Positions 14,382 through 27,500 of a DNA stretch of 64,000 bases are shown here, piece after piece. The stretch is from Acanthosepion esculentum (lineage: Eukaryota; Mollusca; Cephalopoda; Sepiida; Sepiidae). The translations under genes and the position numbers were made by a program. The notes below the pieces were generated by a model. That model was not told the origin of the DNA, made no database searches, and worked only from the letters and a program-made list of their open reading frames with translations. Each line of letters begins with the position of its first letter. Position 1 is the first letter of the stretch. The stretch is from positions 85,552,073 to 85,616,072 of the forward strand of contig OZ038510.1 in assembly GCA_964036315.1 (NCBI GenBank), given 5' to 3'.

Positions 14382-17300
14382 AGGAGGTTGGAAGGCGGTT
14401 TGTAATGGAAGAGAAGAGGAAGTCTCTATTGATGTGGTCATCTAATGGATGAGAAGACGAAGTCTCTATTGATGTGTTCATGTAATGGATGAGAAGAGGA
14501 AGTCTCTATTGATGTGGCCATTAATGGATGAGAAGAGGAAGTCTCTATTGATGTGGTCATCTAATGGATGAGAAGAGGAAGTCTCTATTGATGTGGCCAT
14601 CTAATGGATGAGAAGAGGAAGTCTATTGATGTGGTCATCTAATGGATTAGAAGAGGAAGTCACTATTGATGTGGCCATCTAATGGATGAGAAGAGGAAGA
14701 CTCTATTGATGTGGTCATCTAATGGATGAGAAAAGGAAGACTCTATTGATGTGGTCATCTAATGGATGAGAACAGGAAGACTCTATTGATGTGGCCATCT
14801 AATGGATGAGAAGAGGAAGTCTATTGATGTGGTTATCTAATGGATTAGAAGAGGAAGTCGCTATTGATGTGGTCATCTAATGGATGAGAAGAGGAAGTCT
14901 CTATTGATGTGGCCATCTAATGGATGCGAAGAGGAAGTCTATTGATGTGGCCATCTAATGGATGAGAAGAGAAAGTCTCTATTGATGTGGTCATCTAATG
15001 GATTAGAAGAGGAAGTCTCTATTGATGTGGCCATCTAATGGATGAGAAGAGGAAGTCTCTATTGATGTGGTCATCTAATGGATGGGAAGTGGAAGTCTCT
15101 ATTGATGTGGTCATCTAAAGGATGAGAAGAGGAAGTCTATTGATGTGGTCATCTAATGGATTAGAAGAGGAAGTCTATTGATGTGGTCATCTAATGGATT
15201 AGAAGAGGAAGTCTATTGATGTGGTCATCTAATGGATGAGAAGAGGAAGTCTCAATTGATGTGGTCATCTAATGGATGAGAAGAGGAAGTCTCTATTGAT
15301 GTGGTCATCTAATGGATGAGAAGAGGAAGTCTATTGATGTGGTCATCTAATGGATTAGAAGTGGAAGTCTCTATTCATGTGGTCATCTAATGGATTAGAA
15401 GAGGAAGTCTCTATTGATGTGGCCATCTAATGGATGAGAAGAGGAAGTCTCTATTGATGTGTTCATCTAATGGATTAGAAGAGGACGTCTATTGATGTGG
15501 AAATCTAATGGATGAGAAGAGGAAGTCTCTATTGATGTGGTCATCTAATGGATTAGAAGAGGTAGTCTCTATCGATGTGGTCATCTAATGTATGAGAAGA
15601 GGAAGTCTCTATTGATGTGGGCATCTAATAGATGAGAAGAGGAAGTCTCTATTGATGCGGTCATCTAATGGATTAGAAGAGGGAGTCTCTATTGATGTGG
15701 CCATCTAATGTATTAGAAGAGGATGTCTCTATTGATGTGGTCATCTAATGGATGAGAAGAGGAAGACTATTGATGTGGTCATCTAATGGATGAGAAGAGG
15801 AAGTCTCTATTGATGTGGCCATGTAATGGATTAGAAGAAGAAGTCTCTATTGATGTGGTCATGTAATGGATTAGAAGAGGAAGTCTCTATTGATGTGGTC
15901 ATCTAATGGATGAGAAGAGGAAGTGTATTGATGTGGTCATCTAATGGATGAGAAGAGCAAGTCTCTATTGATGTGGCGATCTAATGGATTAGAAGAGGAA
16001 GTCTCTATTGATGTGGTCATCTAATGGATTATAAGAGGAAGTCTCTATTGATGTGGTCATTTAATGGATTATAAGAGGAAGTCTCTATTGATGTTGTCAT
16101 CTAATGGATGAGAAGAGGAAGTCTATTGATTTGGTCATCTAATGGATGAGAAGAGGAAGTCTCTATTGATGTGGTCATCTAATGGATGAGAAGAGGAAGT
16201 CTCTATTGATGTGGCCATCTAATGGATGCGAAGAGGAAGTCTATTGATGTGGCCATCTAATAGTTGAGAAGAGAAAGTCTCTATTGATGTGGTCATCTAA
16301 TGGATGAGAAGAGGAAGTCTCTATTGATGTGGTCATCTAATGGATGAGAAGAGGAAGTCTCTATTGATGTGGCCATCTAATGGATGCGAAGAGGAAGTCT
16401 ATTGATGTGGCCATCTAATAGTTGAGAAGAGAAAGTCTCTATTGATGTGGTCATCTAATGGATTAGAAGAGGAAGTCTTTATTGATGTGGTCAACTAATG
16501 GATTAGAAGAGGAAGTCTCTATTGATGTGGTTACCTAATGGATTAGAAGAGCAAGTCTCAATTGATGTGGTAATCTAATGGATTAGAAGAGGAAGTCTCT
16601 ATTCATGTGGTCATCTAATGGATTAGAAGAGGAAGTCTCTATTGATGTGGCCATCTAATGGATGAGAAGAGGAAGTCTCTATTGATGTGTTCATCTAATG
16701 GATTAGAAGAGGACGTCTATTGATGTGGAAATCTAATGGATGAGAAGAGGAAGTCTCTATTGATGGGGTCATCTAATGGATTAGAAGAGGTAGTCTCTAT
16801 CGATGTGGTCATCTAATGTATGAGAAGAGGAAGTCTCTGTTGATGTGGGCATCTAATGGATGAGAAGAGGAAGTCTCTATTGATGCGGACATCTAATGGA
16901 TTAGAAGAGGAAGTCTCTATTGATGTGGTCATCTAATGTATTAGAAGAGGGAGTCTCTATTGATGTGGTCATCTAATGGATGAGAAGAGGAAGTCTATTG
17001 ATGTGGTCATCTAATGGATGAGACGAGGAAGTCTCTATTGATGTGGTCATCTAATGGATGAGAAGAAAATGTCACTATTGATGTGGCCATGTAATGGATT
17101 AGAAGAAGAAGTCTCTATTGATGTGGTCATCTAATGGATTAGAAGAGGAAGTCTCTATTGATGTGGTCATCTAATGGATGAGAAGAGGAAGTGTATTGAT
17201 GTGGTCATCTAATGGATGAGAAGAGGAAGTCTCTATTGATGTGGCCATGTAATGGATTAGAAGAGGAAGTCTCTATTGATGTGGTCATCTAATGTATTAT

Positions 17301-18900
17301 AAGAGGAAGTCTCTATTGATGTGGTCATTTAATGGATTATAAGAGGAAGTCTCTATTGATGTGGTCATCTAATGGATTAGAAGAGGAAGTCTATTGATGT
17401 GTTCATCTAATGGATGAGATGAGGAAGTCTCTATTGATGTGGCCATCTAATGGATTAGAAGAGGAAGTCTCTATTGATGTGGTCATCTAATGGATTATAA
17501 GAGGAAGTGTCTATTGATGTGGTCATCTAATGGATTAGAAGAGGAAGTCTCTATTGATGTGGTCATCTAATGGATGAGAAGAGGAAGTCTATTGATGTGG
17601 TCATCTAATGGATGAGAAGATGAAGTCCCTATTGATGTGGTCATCTAATGGATTAGAAGAGAATGTCTCTATTGATGTGGTCATCTAATGGATGAGAAGA
17701 GGAAGTCTATTTATGTGGTCATCTAATAGATTTGAGGAGGAAGTCTCTTTTGATGTGGCCATCTAATGGATTAGAAGAGGAGGTCTCTATTGATGTGGTC
17801 ACCTAATGGATGAGAAGAGGAAGTCTATTGATGTGGTCATGTAATGGATTAGAAGAGAGAGTCTCTATTGATGTGGCCATCTAATGGATTAGAAGAGGAT
17901 GTCTATTGATGTGGTCATCTAATGGATGAGAAGAGGAAGTCTATTGATGTGCTCAACTAATTGATGAGAAGAGGAAGTCTCTATTGATGTGGCCATGTAA
18001 TGGATTTGAAGAGGAAGTCTCTATTGATGTGGTCATCTAATGGATGAGAAGAGGAAGTCTCTATTGATGTGGCAATCTAATGGATTAGAAGAGGAAGTCT
18101 CTATTGATGTGGTCATCTAATGGATGAGAAGAGGAAGTCTTTTGATGTGGTAATCTAATGGATTAGAAGAGGAAGTCTCTATTGATGTGGTCATCTAATG
18201 GATTTGATGAGGAAGTCTCTTTTGATGTGGCCTTCTACTGGATTAAAAGAGGAAGTCTCTATTGATGTGGTCATCTAATGGATGAGAAGAGGAAGTCTAT
18301 TGATGTGGTCATGTAATGGATTAGAAGAGGGAGTCTCTATTGATGTGGAAATCTAATGGATTAGATGAGGATGTCTCTATTGATGTGGTCATCTAATGGA
18401 TGAGAAGTGGAAGTCTATTGATGTGGTCATCTAATGGATGAGAAGAGGAAGTCTCTATTGATGTGGTCATCTAATGGATGAGAAGAGGTAGTCACTATTG
18501 ATGTAGCCATGTAATGGATTAGAAGAGGAAGTCTCTCTTGATGTGGTCATCCAATGGATTAGAAGAGGAAGTCTCTATTGATGTGGTCATCTAATGGATG
18601 AGAAGAGGAAGTGTATTGATGTGGTCATCTAATGGATTAGAAGAGGAAGTCTCTATTGATGTGGTCATCTAATGGATGAGAAGAGGAAGTCTATTGATGT
18701 GGTCATGTAATGTATTAGAAGAGGAAGTCTCTATTGATTTGCCCATCTAATGGATTAGAAGAGGAAGTCTCTATTGATGTGGTCATCTAATGGATGAGTA
18801 GAGGAAGTCTCTATTGATGTGGCCATTAATGGTTTAGAAGAGGAAGTCTCTATTGATGTGGTCATCTAATGGATGAGAAGAGGAAGACTATTGAGGTGGT

Positions 18901-21588
18901 CATCTAATAGATGAGAAGAGGAAGTCTCTATTGATGTGGTCATTTTATTGATTAGAAGAGGAAGTCTCTATTGATGTGGTCATCTAATGGATGAGAAGAG
19001 GAAGTCTATTGACGTGGTCATCTAATGGATTAGAAGAGGAAGTCTCTATTGATGTGGTCATCTAATGGATGCGAAGAGGAAGTCTCCATTGATGTGGTCA
19101 TCGAATGGATGAGAAGAGGAAGTCACTATTGATGTGGCCATGTAATGGATTAGAAGAGGAAGTCTCTATTGATGTGGCCATCTAATGGATTAGAAGAGGA
19201 AATCTCTATTGATGTGGCCATGTAATGGATTAGTAGAGGAAGTCTCTATTGATGTGGTCATCTAATGGATTAGAAGAGGAAGTCTCTATTGATGTGGTCA
19301 TCTAATGGATTAGAAGAGGAAGTCTCTATTGCTGTGGCCATGTAATGGATTAGAAGAGAGAGTCTCTATTGATGTGGTCATCTAATGGATGAGAAGTGGA
19401 AGACTCTATTGATGTGGTCATCTAATGGATGAGAAGAGGATGTCTATTGATGTGGTCATCTAATGGATGAGAAGAGGAAGTCTCTATTGATGTGGCCATC
19501 AAATGGATTAGAAGACGAAATCTCTACTGATGTGGTCATCTAATGGATGAGAAGAGGAAGTCTCTATTGATGTGACCATCTAATGGATTAGAAGAGGATG
19601 TCTCTATTGATGTGGTATTCTAATGGATGAGAAGAGGAAGTCTATTGATGTGCTTATCTAATTGATGAGAAGAGGAAGTCTCTATTGATGTGGCCATGTA
19701 ATGGATTTGAAGAGGAAGTCTCTATTGATGTGGTCATCTAATGGATGAGAAGAGGAAGTCTCTATTGATGTGGCCATCTAATGGATTAGAAGAGGAAGTC
19801 TCTATTGATGTGGTCATCTAATGGATGAGAAGAGGAAGTCTATTGATGTGGTCATCTAATGGATTAGAAGACGAAGTCTCTATTGATGTGGTCATCTAAT
19901 GGATTAGATGAGGAAGTCTCTTTTGATGTGGCCATCTAATGGATTAGAAGAGGAAGTCTCTATTGATGTGGTCATCTAATGGATGAGAAGAGGAAGTCTA
20001 TTGACGTGGTCATCTAATGGATGAGAAGAGGAAGTCTCTGTTGATTTGGCCATCTAATGGATTAGAAGAGGTAGTCTCTATTGATGTGGTCATCTAATGG
20101 ATGAGAAGAGGAAGTCTCTATTGATGTGGCCATTTAATGGTTTATAAGAGGAAGTCTCTATTGCTGTGGTCATCTAATGGAGGAGAAGCGGAAGTCTATT
20201 GATGTGGTCATCTAATAGATGAGAAGAGGAAGTCTCTATTGATGTGGTCATTTTATTGATTAGAAGAGGAAGTCTCTATTGATGTGGTCATCGAATGGAT
20301 GAGAAGAGGAAGTCTCTATTGATGTGGCTAACTAATGGATTAGAAGAGGAAGACTCTATTGATGTGGTCATCTAATGGATGAGAAGAGGAAGTCTATTGA
20401 CGTGGTCATCTAATGGATTAGAAGAGGAAGTCTCTATTGATGTGGTCATCTAATGGATGCGAAGAGGAAGTCTCCATTGATGTGGTCATCGAATGGATGA
20501 GAAGAGGAAGTCACTATTGATGTGGCCATGTAATGGATTAGAAGAGGAAGTCTCTATTGATGTGGCCATCTAATGGATTAGAAGAGGAAATCTCTATTGA
20601 TGTGGCCATGTAATGGATTAGTAGAGGAAGTCTCTATTGATGTGGTCATCTAATGGATTAGAAGAGGAAGTCTCTATTGATGTGGTCATCTAATGGATTA
20701 GAAGAGGAAGTCTCTATTGCTGTGGCCATGTAATGGATTAGAAGAGAGAGTCTCTATTGATGTGGTCATCTAATGGATGAGAAGTGGAAGACTCTATTGA
20801 TGTGGTCATCTAATGGATGAGAAGAGGATGTCTATTGATGTGGTCATCTAATGGATGAGAAGAGGAAGTCTCTATTGATGTGGCCATCTAATGGATTAGA
20901 AGACGAAATCTCTACTGATGTGGTCATCTAATGGATGAGAAGAGGAAGTCTCTATTGATGTGACCATCTAATGGATTAGAAGATGATGTCTCTATTGATG
21001 TGGTATTCTAATGGATGAGAAGAGGAAGTCTATTGATGTGCTTATCTAATTGATGAGAAGAGGAAGTCTCTATTGATGTGGCCATGTAATGGATTTGAAG
21101 AGGAAGTCTCTATTGATGTGGTCATCTAATGGATGAGAAGAGGAAGTCTCTATTGATGTGGCCATCTAATGGATTAGAAGAGGAAGTCTCTATTGATGTG
21201 GTCATCTAATGGATGAGAAGAGGAAGTCTATTGATGTGGTCATCTAATGGATTAGAAGACGAAGTCTCTATTGATGTGGTCATCTAATGGATTAGATGAG
21301 GAAGTCTCTTTTGATGTGGCCATCTAATGGATTAGAAGAGGAAGTCTCTATTGATGTGGTCATCTAATGGATGAGAAGAGGAAGTCTATTGACGTGGTCA
21401 TCTAATGGATGAGAAGAGGAAGTCTCTGTTGATTTGGCCATCTAATGGATTAGAAGAGGTAGTCTCTATTGATGTGGTCATCTAATGGATGAGAAGAGGA
21501 AGTCTCTATTGATGTGGCCATTTAATGGTTTATAAGAGGAAGTCTCTATTGCTGTGGTCATCTAATGGAGGAGAAGCGGAAGTCTATT
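18901..21588. repeat. Higher-order tandem duplication inside the satellite, period 1,388 bp
   Basis: Rare variants recur at a fixed distance: GACGTGG (19013 and 20401), GTCTCCATTG (19083 and 20471), GCTGTGGCCATG (19331 and 20719) and GGAGGAGAAGCGG (20181 and 21569), all exactly 1,388 bp apart. An earlier landmark (CATCTAATAG...CATTTTATTG, 18901 and 20209) is 1,308 bp apart. The second copy has two extra units (80 bp) near 20,290-20,370. Confidence 0.9.
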
Positions 21589-24500
21589 GATGTGGTCATC
21601 TAATGGATTAGAAGAGGAAGTCTCTATTGATGTGGTCATCTAATGTATGAGAAGAGGAAGTCTCTATTGATGTGGCCATGTAATGGATTAGAAGAGGAAG
21701 TCTCTATTGATGTGGCCATGTAATGGATTAGAAGAGAGTCTCTATTGATGTGGTGATCAAATGGATGAGACGAGGAAGTCTATTGATGTGGTCATTTAAA
21801 GGATTAGAAGAGGAAGTCTCTATTGATGTGGCCATGTAATGGATTAGAAGAGGAAGTCTCTATTGATGTGGCCATGTAATGGATTAGAAGAGGGAGTCTC
21901 TATTGATGTGGCCATCTAATGGATTAGAAGAGGGAGACTCTATTGATGTGGTCATCTAATGGATGAGAAGAGGAAGTCCCTATTGATGTGGTCATCTAAT
22001 GGATTAGAAGAGGAAGTCTCTATTGATGTGGTCATCTAATGGATGAGAAGAGGAAGTCTATTGATGTGGTCATGTAATGGATTAGAAGAGGGAGTCTCTA
22101 TTGATGTGGACATCTAATGGATTAGAAGAGGATGTCTCTATTCATGTGGTCATCTAATGGATGAGAAGAGGAAATCTATTGATGTGGTCATCTAATGTAT
22201 GAGAAGAGGAAGTCCCTATTGATGTGGTCATCTAATGGACGAGAAAAGGAAGTCACTATTGATGTGGCCATGTAATGGATTAGAAGAGGAAGTCTCTATT
22301 GATGTGACCATCTAATGGATTAGAAGAGGAAATCTCTATTGATGTGGCCATATAATGGATTTGAAGTGGAAGTCTCTATTGATGTGGTCATCTAATGGAT
22401 TAGAAGAGGAAGTCTCTATTGATGTGGTCAACTAATGGATTAGAAGAGGCAGTCTCTATTGATGTGGCCATGTAATGGATTATAAGAGGAAGTATCTATT
22501 GATGTGGCCATCTAATGGATTAGAAGAGGTAGTCTCTATTGATGTGGTCATCTAATGGATGAGAAGAGGATGTCTATTGATGTGCCCATCTAATTGATGA
22601 GAAGAGGAAGTCTCTATTGATGTGGCCATGTAATGGATTTGAAGAGGAAGTCTCTATTGATGTGGTCATCTAATGGATGAGAAGAGGAAGTCTCTATTGA
22701 TGTGGCCATCTAATGGATTAGAAGAGGAAGACTCTATAGATGTGGTCATCTAATGGATGAGAAGAGGAAGTCTATTGATGTGGTCATCTAATGGATGAGA
22801 AGAGGAAGTCTCTATTGATGTGGCCATGTAATGGATTTGAAGAGGAAGTCTCTATTGATGTGGTCATATAATGGATTAGATGAGGCAGTCTCTATTGATG
22901 TGGCCATCTAATGGATTAGAAGAGAATGTCTCTATTGATGTGGTCATCTAATGGATGAGAAGAGGAAGCCTATTGATGTGGTCATCTAATGGATTAAAAG
23001 AGGAAGTCTCTATTCATGTGGTCATCTAATGGATTTGATGAGGAAGTCTCTTTTGATGTGGTCATCTAATGGATGAGAAGAGGATATCTATTGATGTGCC
23101 CATCTAATTGATGAGAAGAGGAAGTCTCTATTGATGTGGCCATGTAATGGATTTGAAGAGGAAGTCTCTATTGATGTGGTCATCTAATGGATGAGAAGAG
23201 GAAGTCTCTATTGATGTGGCCATCTAATGGATTAGAAGAGGAAGACTCTATAGATGTGGTCATCTAATGTATGAGAAGAGGAAGTCTCTATTGATGTGGC
23301 CATGTAATGGATTAGAAGAGGAAGTCTCTATTGATGTGGCCATGTAATGGATTAGAAGAGAGTCTCTATTGATGTGGTCATCTAATGGATGAGACGAGGA
23401 AGTCTATTGATGTGGTCATTTAAAGGATTAGAAGAGGAAGTCTCTATTGATGTGGCCATGTAATGGAGTAGAAGAGGAAGTCTCTATTGATGTGGCCATG
23501 TAATGGATTAGAAGAGGGAGACTCTATTGATGTGGTCATCTAATGGATGAGAAGAGGAAGTCTCTATTGATGTGGTCATCTAATGTATGAGAAGAGGAAG
23601 TCCCTATTGATGTGGTCATCTAATTGACGAGAAGAGGAAGTCACTATTGATGTGGCCATGTAATGGATTAGAAGAGGAAGTCTCTATTGATGTGGCGATC
23701 CAATGGATTAGAAGAGGAAGTCTCTATTGATGTGGTCATCTAATGGATGAGAAGAGGAAGTCTCTGTTGATTTGGCCATCTAATGGATTAGAAGAGGTAG
23801 TCTCTATTGATGTGGTCAATTAATGGATGAGAAGAGGAAGTCTCTATTGATGTGGCCATTTAATGGTTTATAAGAGGAAGTCTCTATTGCTGTGGTCATC
23901 TAATGGAGGAGAAGCGGAAGTCTATTGTTGTGGTCATCTAATGGATTAGAAGAGGAAGTCTCTATTGATGTGGTGATCTAATGTATGAGAAGAGGAAGTC
24001 TCTATTGATGTGGCCATGTAATGGATTAGAAGAGGAAGTCTCTATTGATGTGGCCATGTAATGGATTAGAAGAGAGTCTCTATTGATGTGGTGATCTAAT
24101 GGATGAGACGAGGACGTCTATTGATGTGGTCATTTAAAGGATTAGAAGAGGAAGTCTCTATTGATGTGGCCATGTAATGGATTAGAAGAGGAAGTCTCTA
24201 TTGATGTGGCCATGTAATGGATTAGAAGAGGGAGTCTCTATTGATGTGGCCATCTAATGGATTAGAAGAGGGAGACTCTATTGATGGGGTCATCTAATGG
24301 ATGAGAAGAGGAAATCTATTGATGTGGTCATCTAATGTATGAGAAGAGGAAGTCCCTATTGATGTGGTCATCTAATGGACGAGAAAAGGAAGTCACTATT
24401 GATGTGGCCATGTAATGGATTAGAAGAAGAAGTCTCTATTGATGTGGCCATCTAATGGATTAGAAGAGGAAGTCTCTATTGATGTGGCCATATAATGGAT

Positions 24501-27500
24501 TTGAAGAGGAAGTCTCTATTGATGTGGTCATCTAATGGATTAGAAGAGGAAGTCTCTATTGATGTGGTCATCTAATGGATTACAAGAGGCAGTCTCTATT
24601 GATGTGGCCATGTAATGGATTATAAGAAGAAGTATCTATTGATGTGGTCATCTAATGGATGAGAAGAGGATGTCTTTTTATGTGGTCATCTAATGGATGA
24701 GAAGAGGAAGTCACTATTGATGTGGCCATCTTATGGATTAGAAGAGGAAATCTCTATTGATGTGGTCATGTAATGGATGAGAAGAGGAAGTCTCTATTGA
24801 TGTGGCCATCTAATGGATTAGAAGAGGTAGTCTCTATTGATGTGGTCATCTAATGGATGAGAAGAGGATGTCTATTGATGTGCCCATCTAATTGATGAGA
24901 AGAGGAAGTCTCTATTGATGTGGCCATGTAATGGATTTGAAGAGGAAGTCTCTATTGATGTGGTCATCTAATGGATGAGAAGAGGAAGTCTCTATTGATG
25001 TGGCCATCTAATGGATTAGAAGAGGAAGACTCTATAGATGTGGTCATCTAATGGATGAGAAGAGGAAGACAAATTGATGTGGTCATCAAATGGATGAGAA
25101 GAGAAAGTCTATATTGATGTGGCCATGGAATGGATTTGAAGAGGAAGACTCTATTAATGTGGTCAAATAATGCATTAGATGAGGCAGGCTCTATTGATGT
25201 GGCCATCTAATGGATTAGAAGAGGATGTCTCTATTGATGTGGTCATCTAATGGATGAGAAGAGGAAGCCTATTGATGTGGTCATCTAATGGATTAAAAGA
25301 GGAAGTCTCTATTCATGTGTTCATCTAATGGATTTGATGAGGAAGTCTCTATTGATGTGGCCATCTAATGGATTAGAAGAGGAGGTCTCTATTGATGTGG
25401 TCATCTAATGGATGAGAAGAGGAAGTCTATTGATGTGGTCATGTAATGGATTAGAAGAGGGAGTCTCTATTGATGTGGCCATCTAATGGATTAGAAGAGG
25501 ATGTCTCTATTAATGTGGTCATCTAATGGATGAGAAGAGGAAGTCTATTGATGTGGTCATCTAATGGATGAGAAGAGGAAGTCTCTATTGATGTGGTCAT
25601 CTAATGGATGAGAAGAGGAAGTCACTATTGATGTGGCCATGTAATGGATTAGAAGAGGAAGTCTCTCTTGATGTGGTCATCAAATGGATTAGAAGAGGAA
25701 GTCTCTATTGATGTGGTCATCTAATGGATTAGAAGAGGAAGTCTCTATTGATGTGGACATCTAATGGATGAGAAGAGGAAGTCTCTATTGATGTGGTCAT
25801 CTAATGTATTAGAAGAGGAAGTCTCTATTGATGTGGTCATCTAATGGATGAGAAGAGGAAGTCTATTGATGTGGTCATGTAATGGATTAGAAGAGGGAGT
25901 CTCTATTGATGTGGACATCTAATGGATTAGAAGAGGAAGTCTCTATTGATGTGGCCATCTAATGGATTAGAAGAGGAAGTCTCTATTGATGTGGCCATAT
26001 AATGGATTAGAAGAGGTAGTCTCTATTGATGTGGTCATCTAATGGATTAGAAGAGGAAGTCTCTATTGATGTGGTCATCTAATGGATTAGAAGAGGCAGT
26101 CTCTATTGATGTGGCCATGTAATGGATTAGAAGAGAGAGTCTCTATTGATGTGGTCATCTAATGGATGAGAAGAGGAAGTATCTATTGATGTGGTCATCT
26201 AATGGATGAGAAGAGGATGTCTATTGATGTGGTCATCTAATGAATGAGAAGAGGAAGTCACTATTGATGTGGCCATCTTATGGATTAGAAGAGGAAATCT
26301 CTATTGATGTGGTCATCTAAGGGATGAGAAGAGGAAATCTCTATTGATGTGGCCATCTAATGGATTAGAAGAGGAAGACTCTATTGATGTGGTCATCAAA
26401 TGGATTAGAAGAGGAAGTCTATTGATGTGGTCATCTAATGTATGAGAAGAGGAAGTCCCTATTGATGTGGTCATCTAATGGCCGAGAAGAGGAAGTCACT
26501 TTGATGTGGCCAAGTAATTGATTAGAAGAGGAAGTCACTATTGATGTGGCCATCTTATGGATAAGAAGAGGAAATCTCTATTGATGTGGTCATCTAATGG
26601 ATGAGAAGAGGAAGTCTCTATTGATGTGGCCATCTAATGGATTAGAAGAGGTAGTCTCTATTGATGTGGTCATCTAATGGATGAGAAGAGGATGTCTATT
26701 GATGTGCCCATCTAATTGATGAGAAGAGGAAGTCTCTATTGATGTGGCCATGTAATGGATTTGAAGAGGAAGTCTCTATTGATGTGGTCATCTAATGGAT
26801 GAGAAGCGGAAGTCTCTATTGATGTGGCCATCTAATAGGTTAGAAGAGGAAGACTCTATTGATGTGGTCATCTAATGGATGAGAAGAGGAAGTCTATTGA
26901 TGTGGTCATCTAATGGATGAGAAGAGGAAGTCTCTATTGATGTGGCCATGTAATGGATTTGAAGAGGAAGTCTCTATTGATGTGGTCATATAATGGATTA
27001 GATGAGGCAGTCTCTATTGATGTGGCCATCTAATGGATTAGAAGAGGATGTCTCTATTGATGTGGTCATCTAATGGATGAGAAGAGGAAGCCTATTGGTG
27101 TGGTCATCTAATGGATTAGAAGAGGAAGTCTCTATTCATGTGGTCATCTAATGGATTTGAAGAGGAAGTCTCTTTTGATGTGGCCATCTAATGGATTAGA
27201 AGAGGAGGTCTCTATTGATGTGGTCATCTAATGGATGAGAAGAGGAAGTCTATTGATGTGGTCATGTAATGGATTAGAAGAGGGAGTCTCTATTGATGTG
27301 GCCATCTAATGGATTAGAAGAGGATGTCTCTATTAATGTGGTCATCTAATGGATGAGAAGAGGAAGTCTATTGATGTGGTCATCTAATGGATGAGAAGAG
27401 GAAGTCTCTATTGATGTGGTCATCTAATGGATGAGAAGAGGAAGTCACTATTGATGTGGCCATGTAATGGATTAGAAGAGGAAGTCTCTCTTGATGTGGT

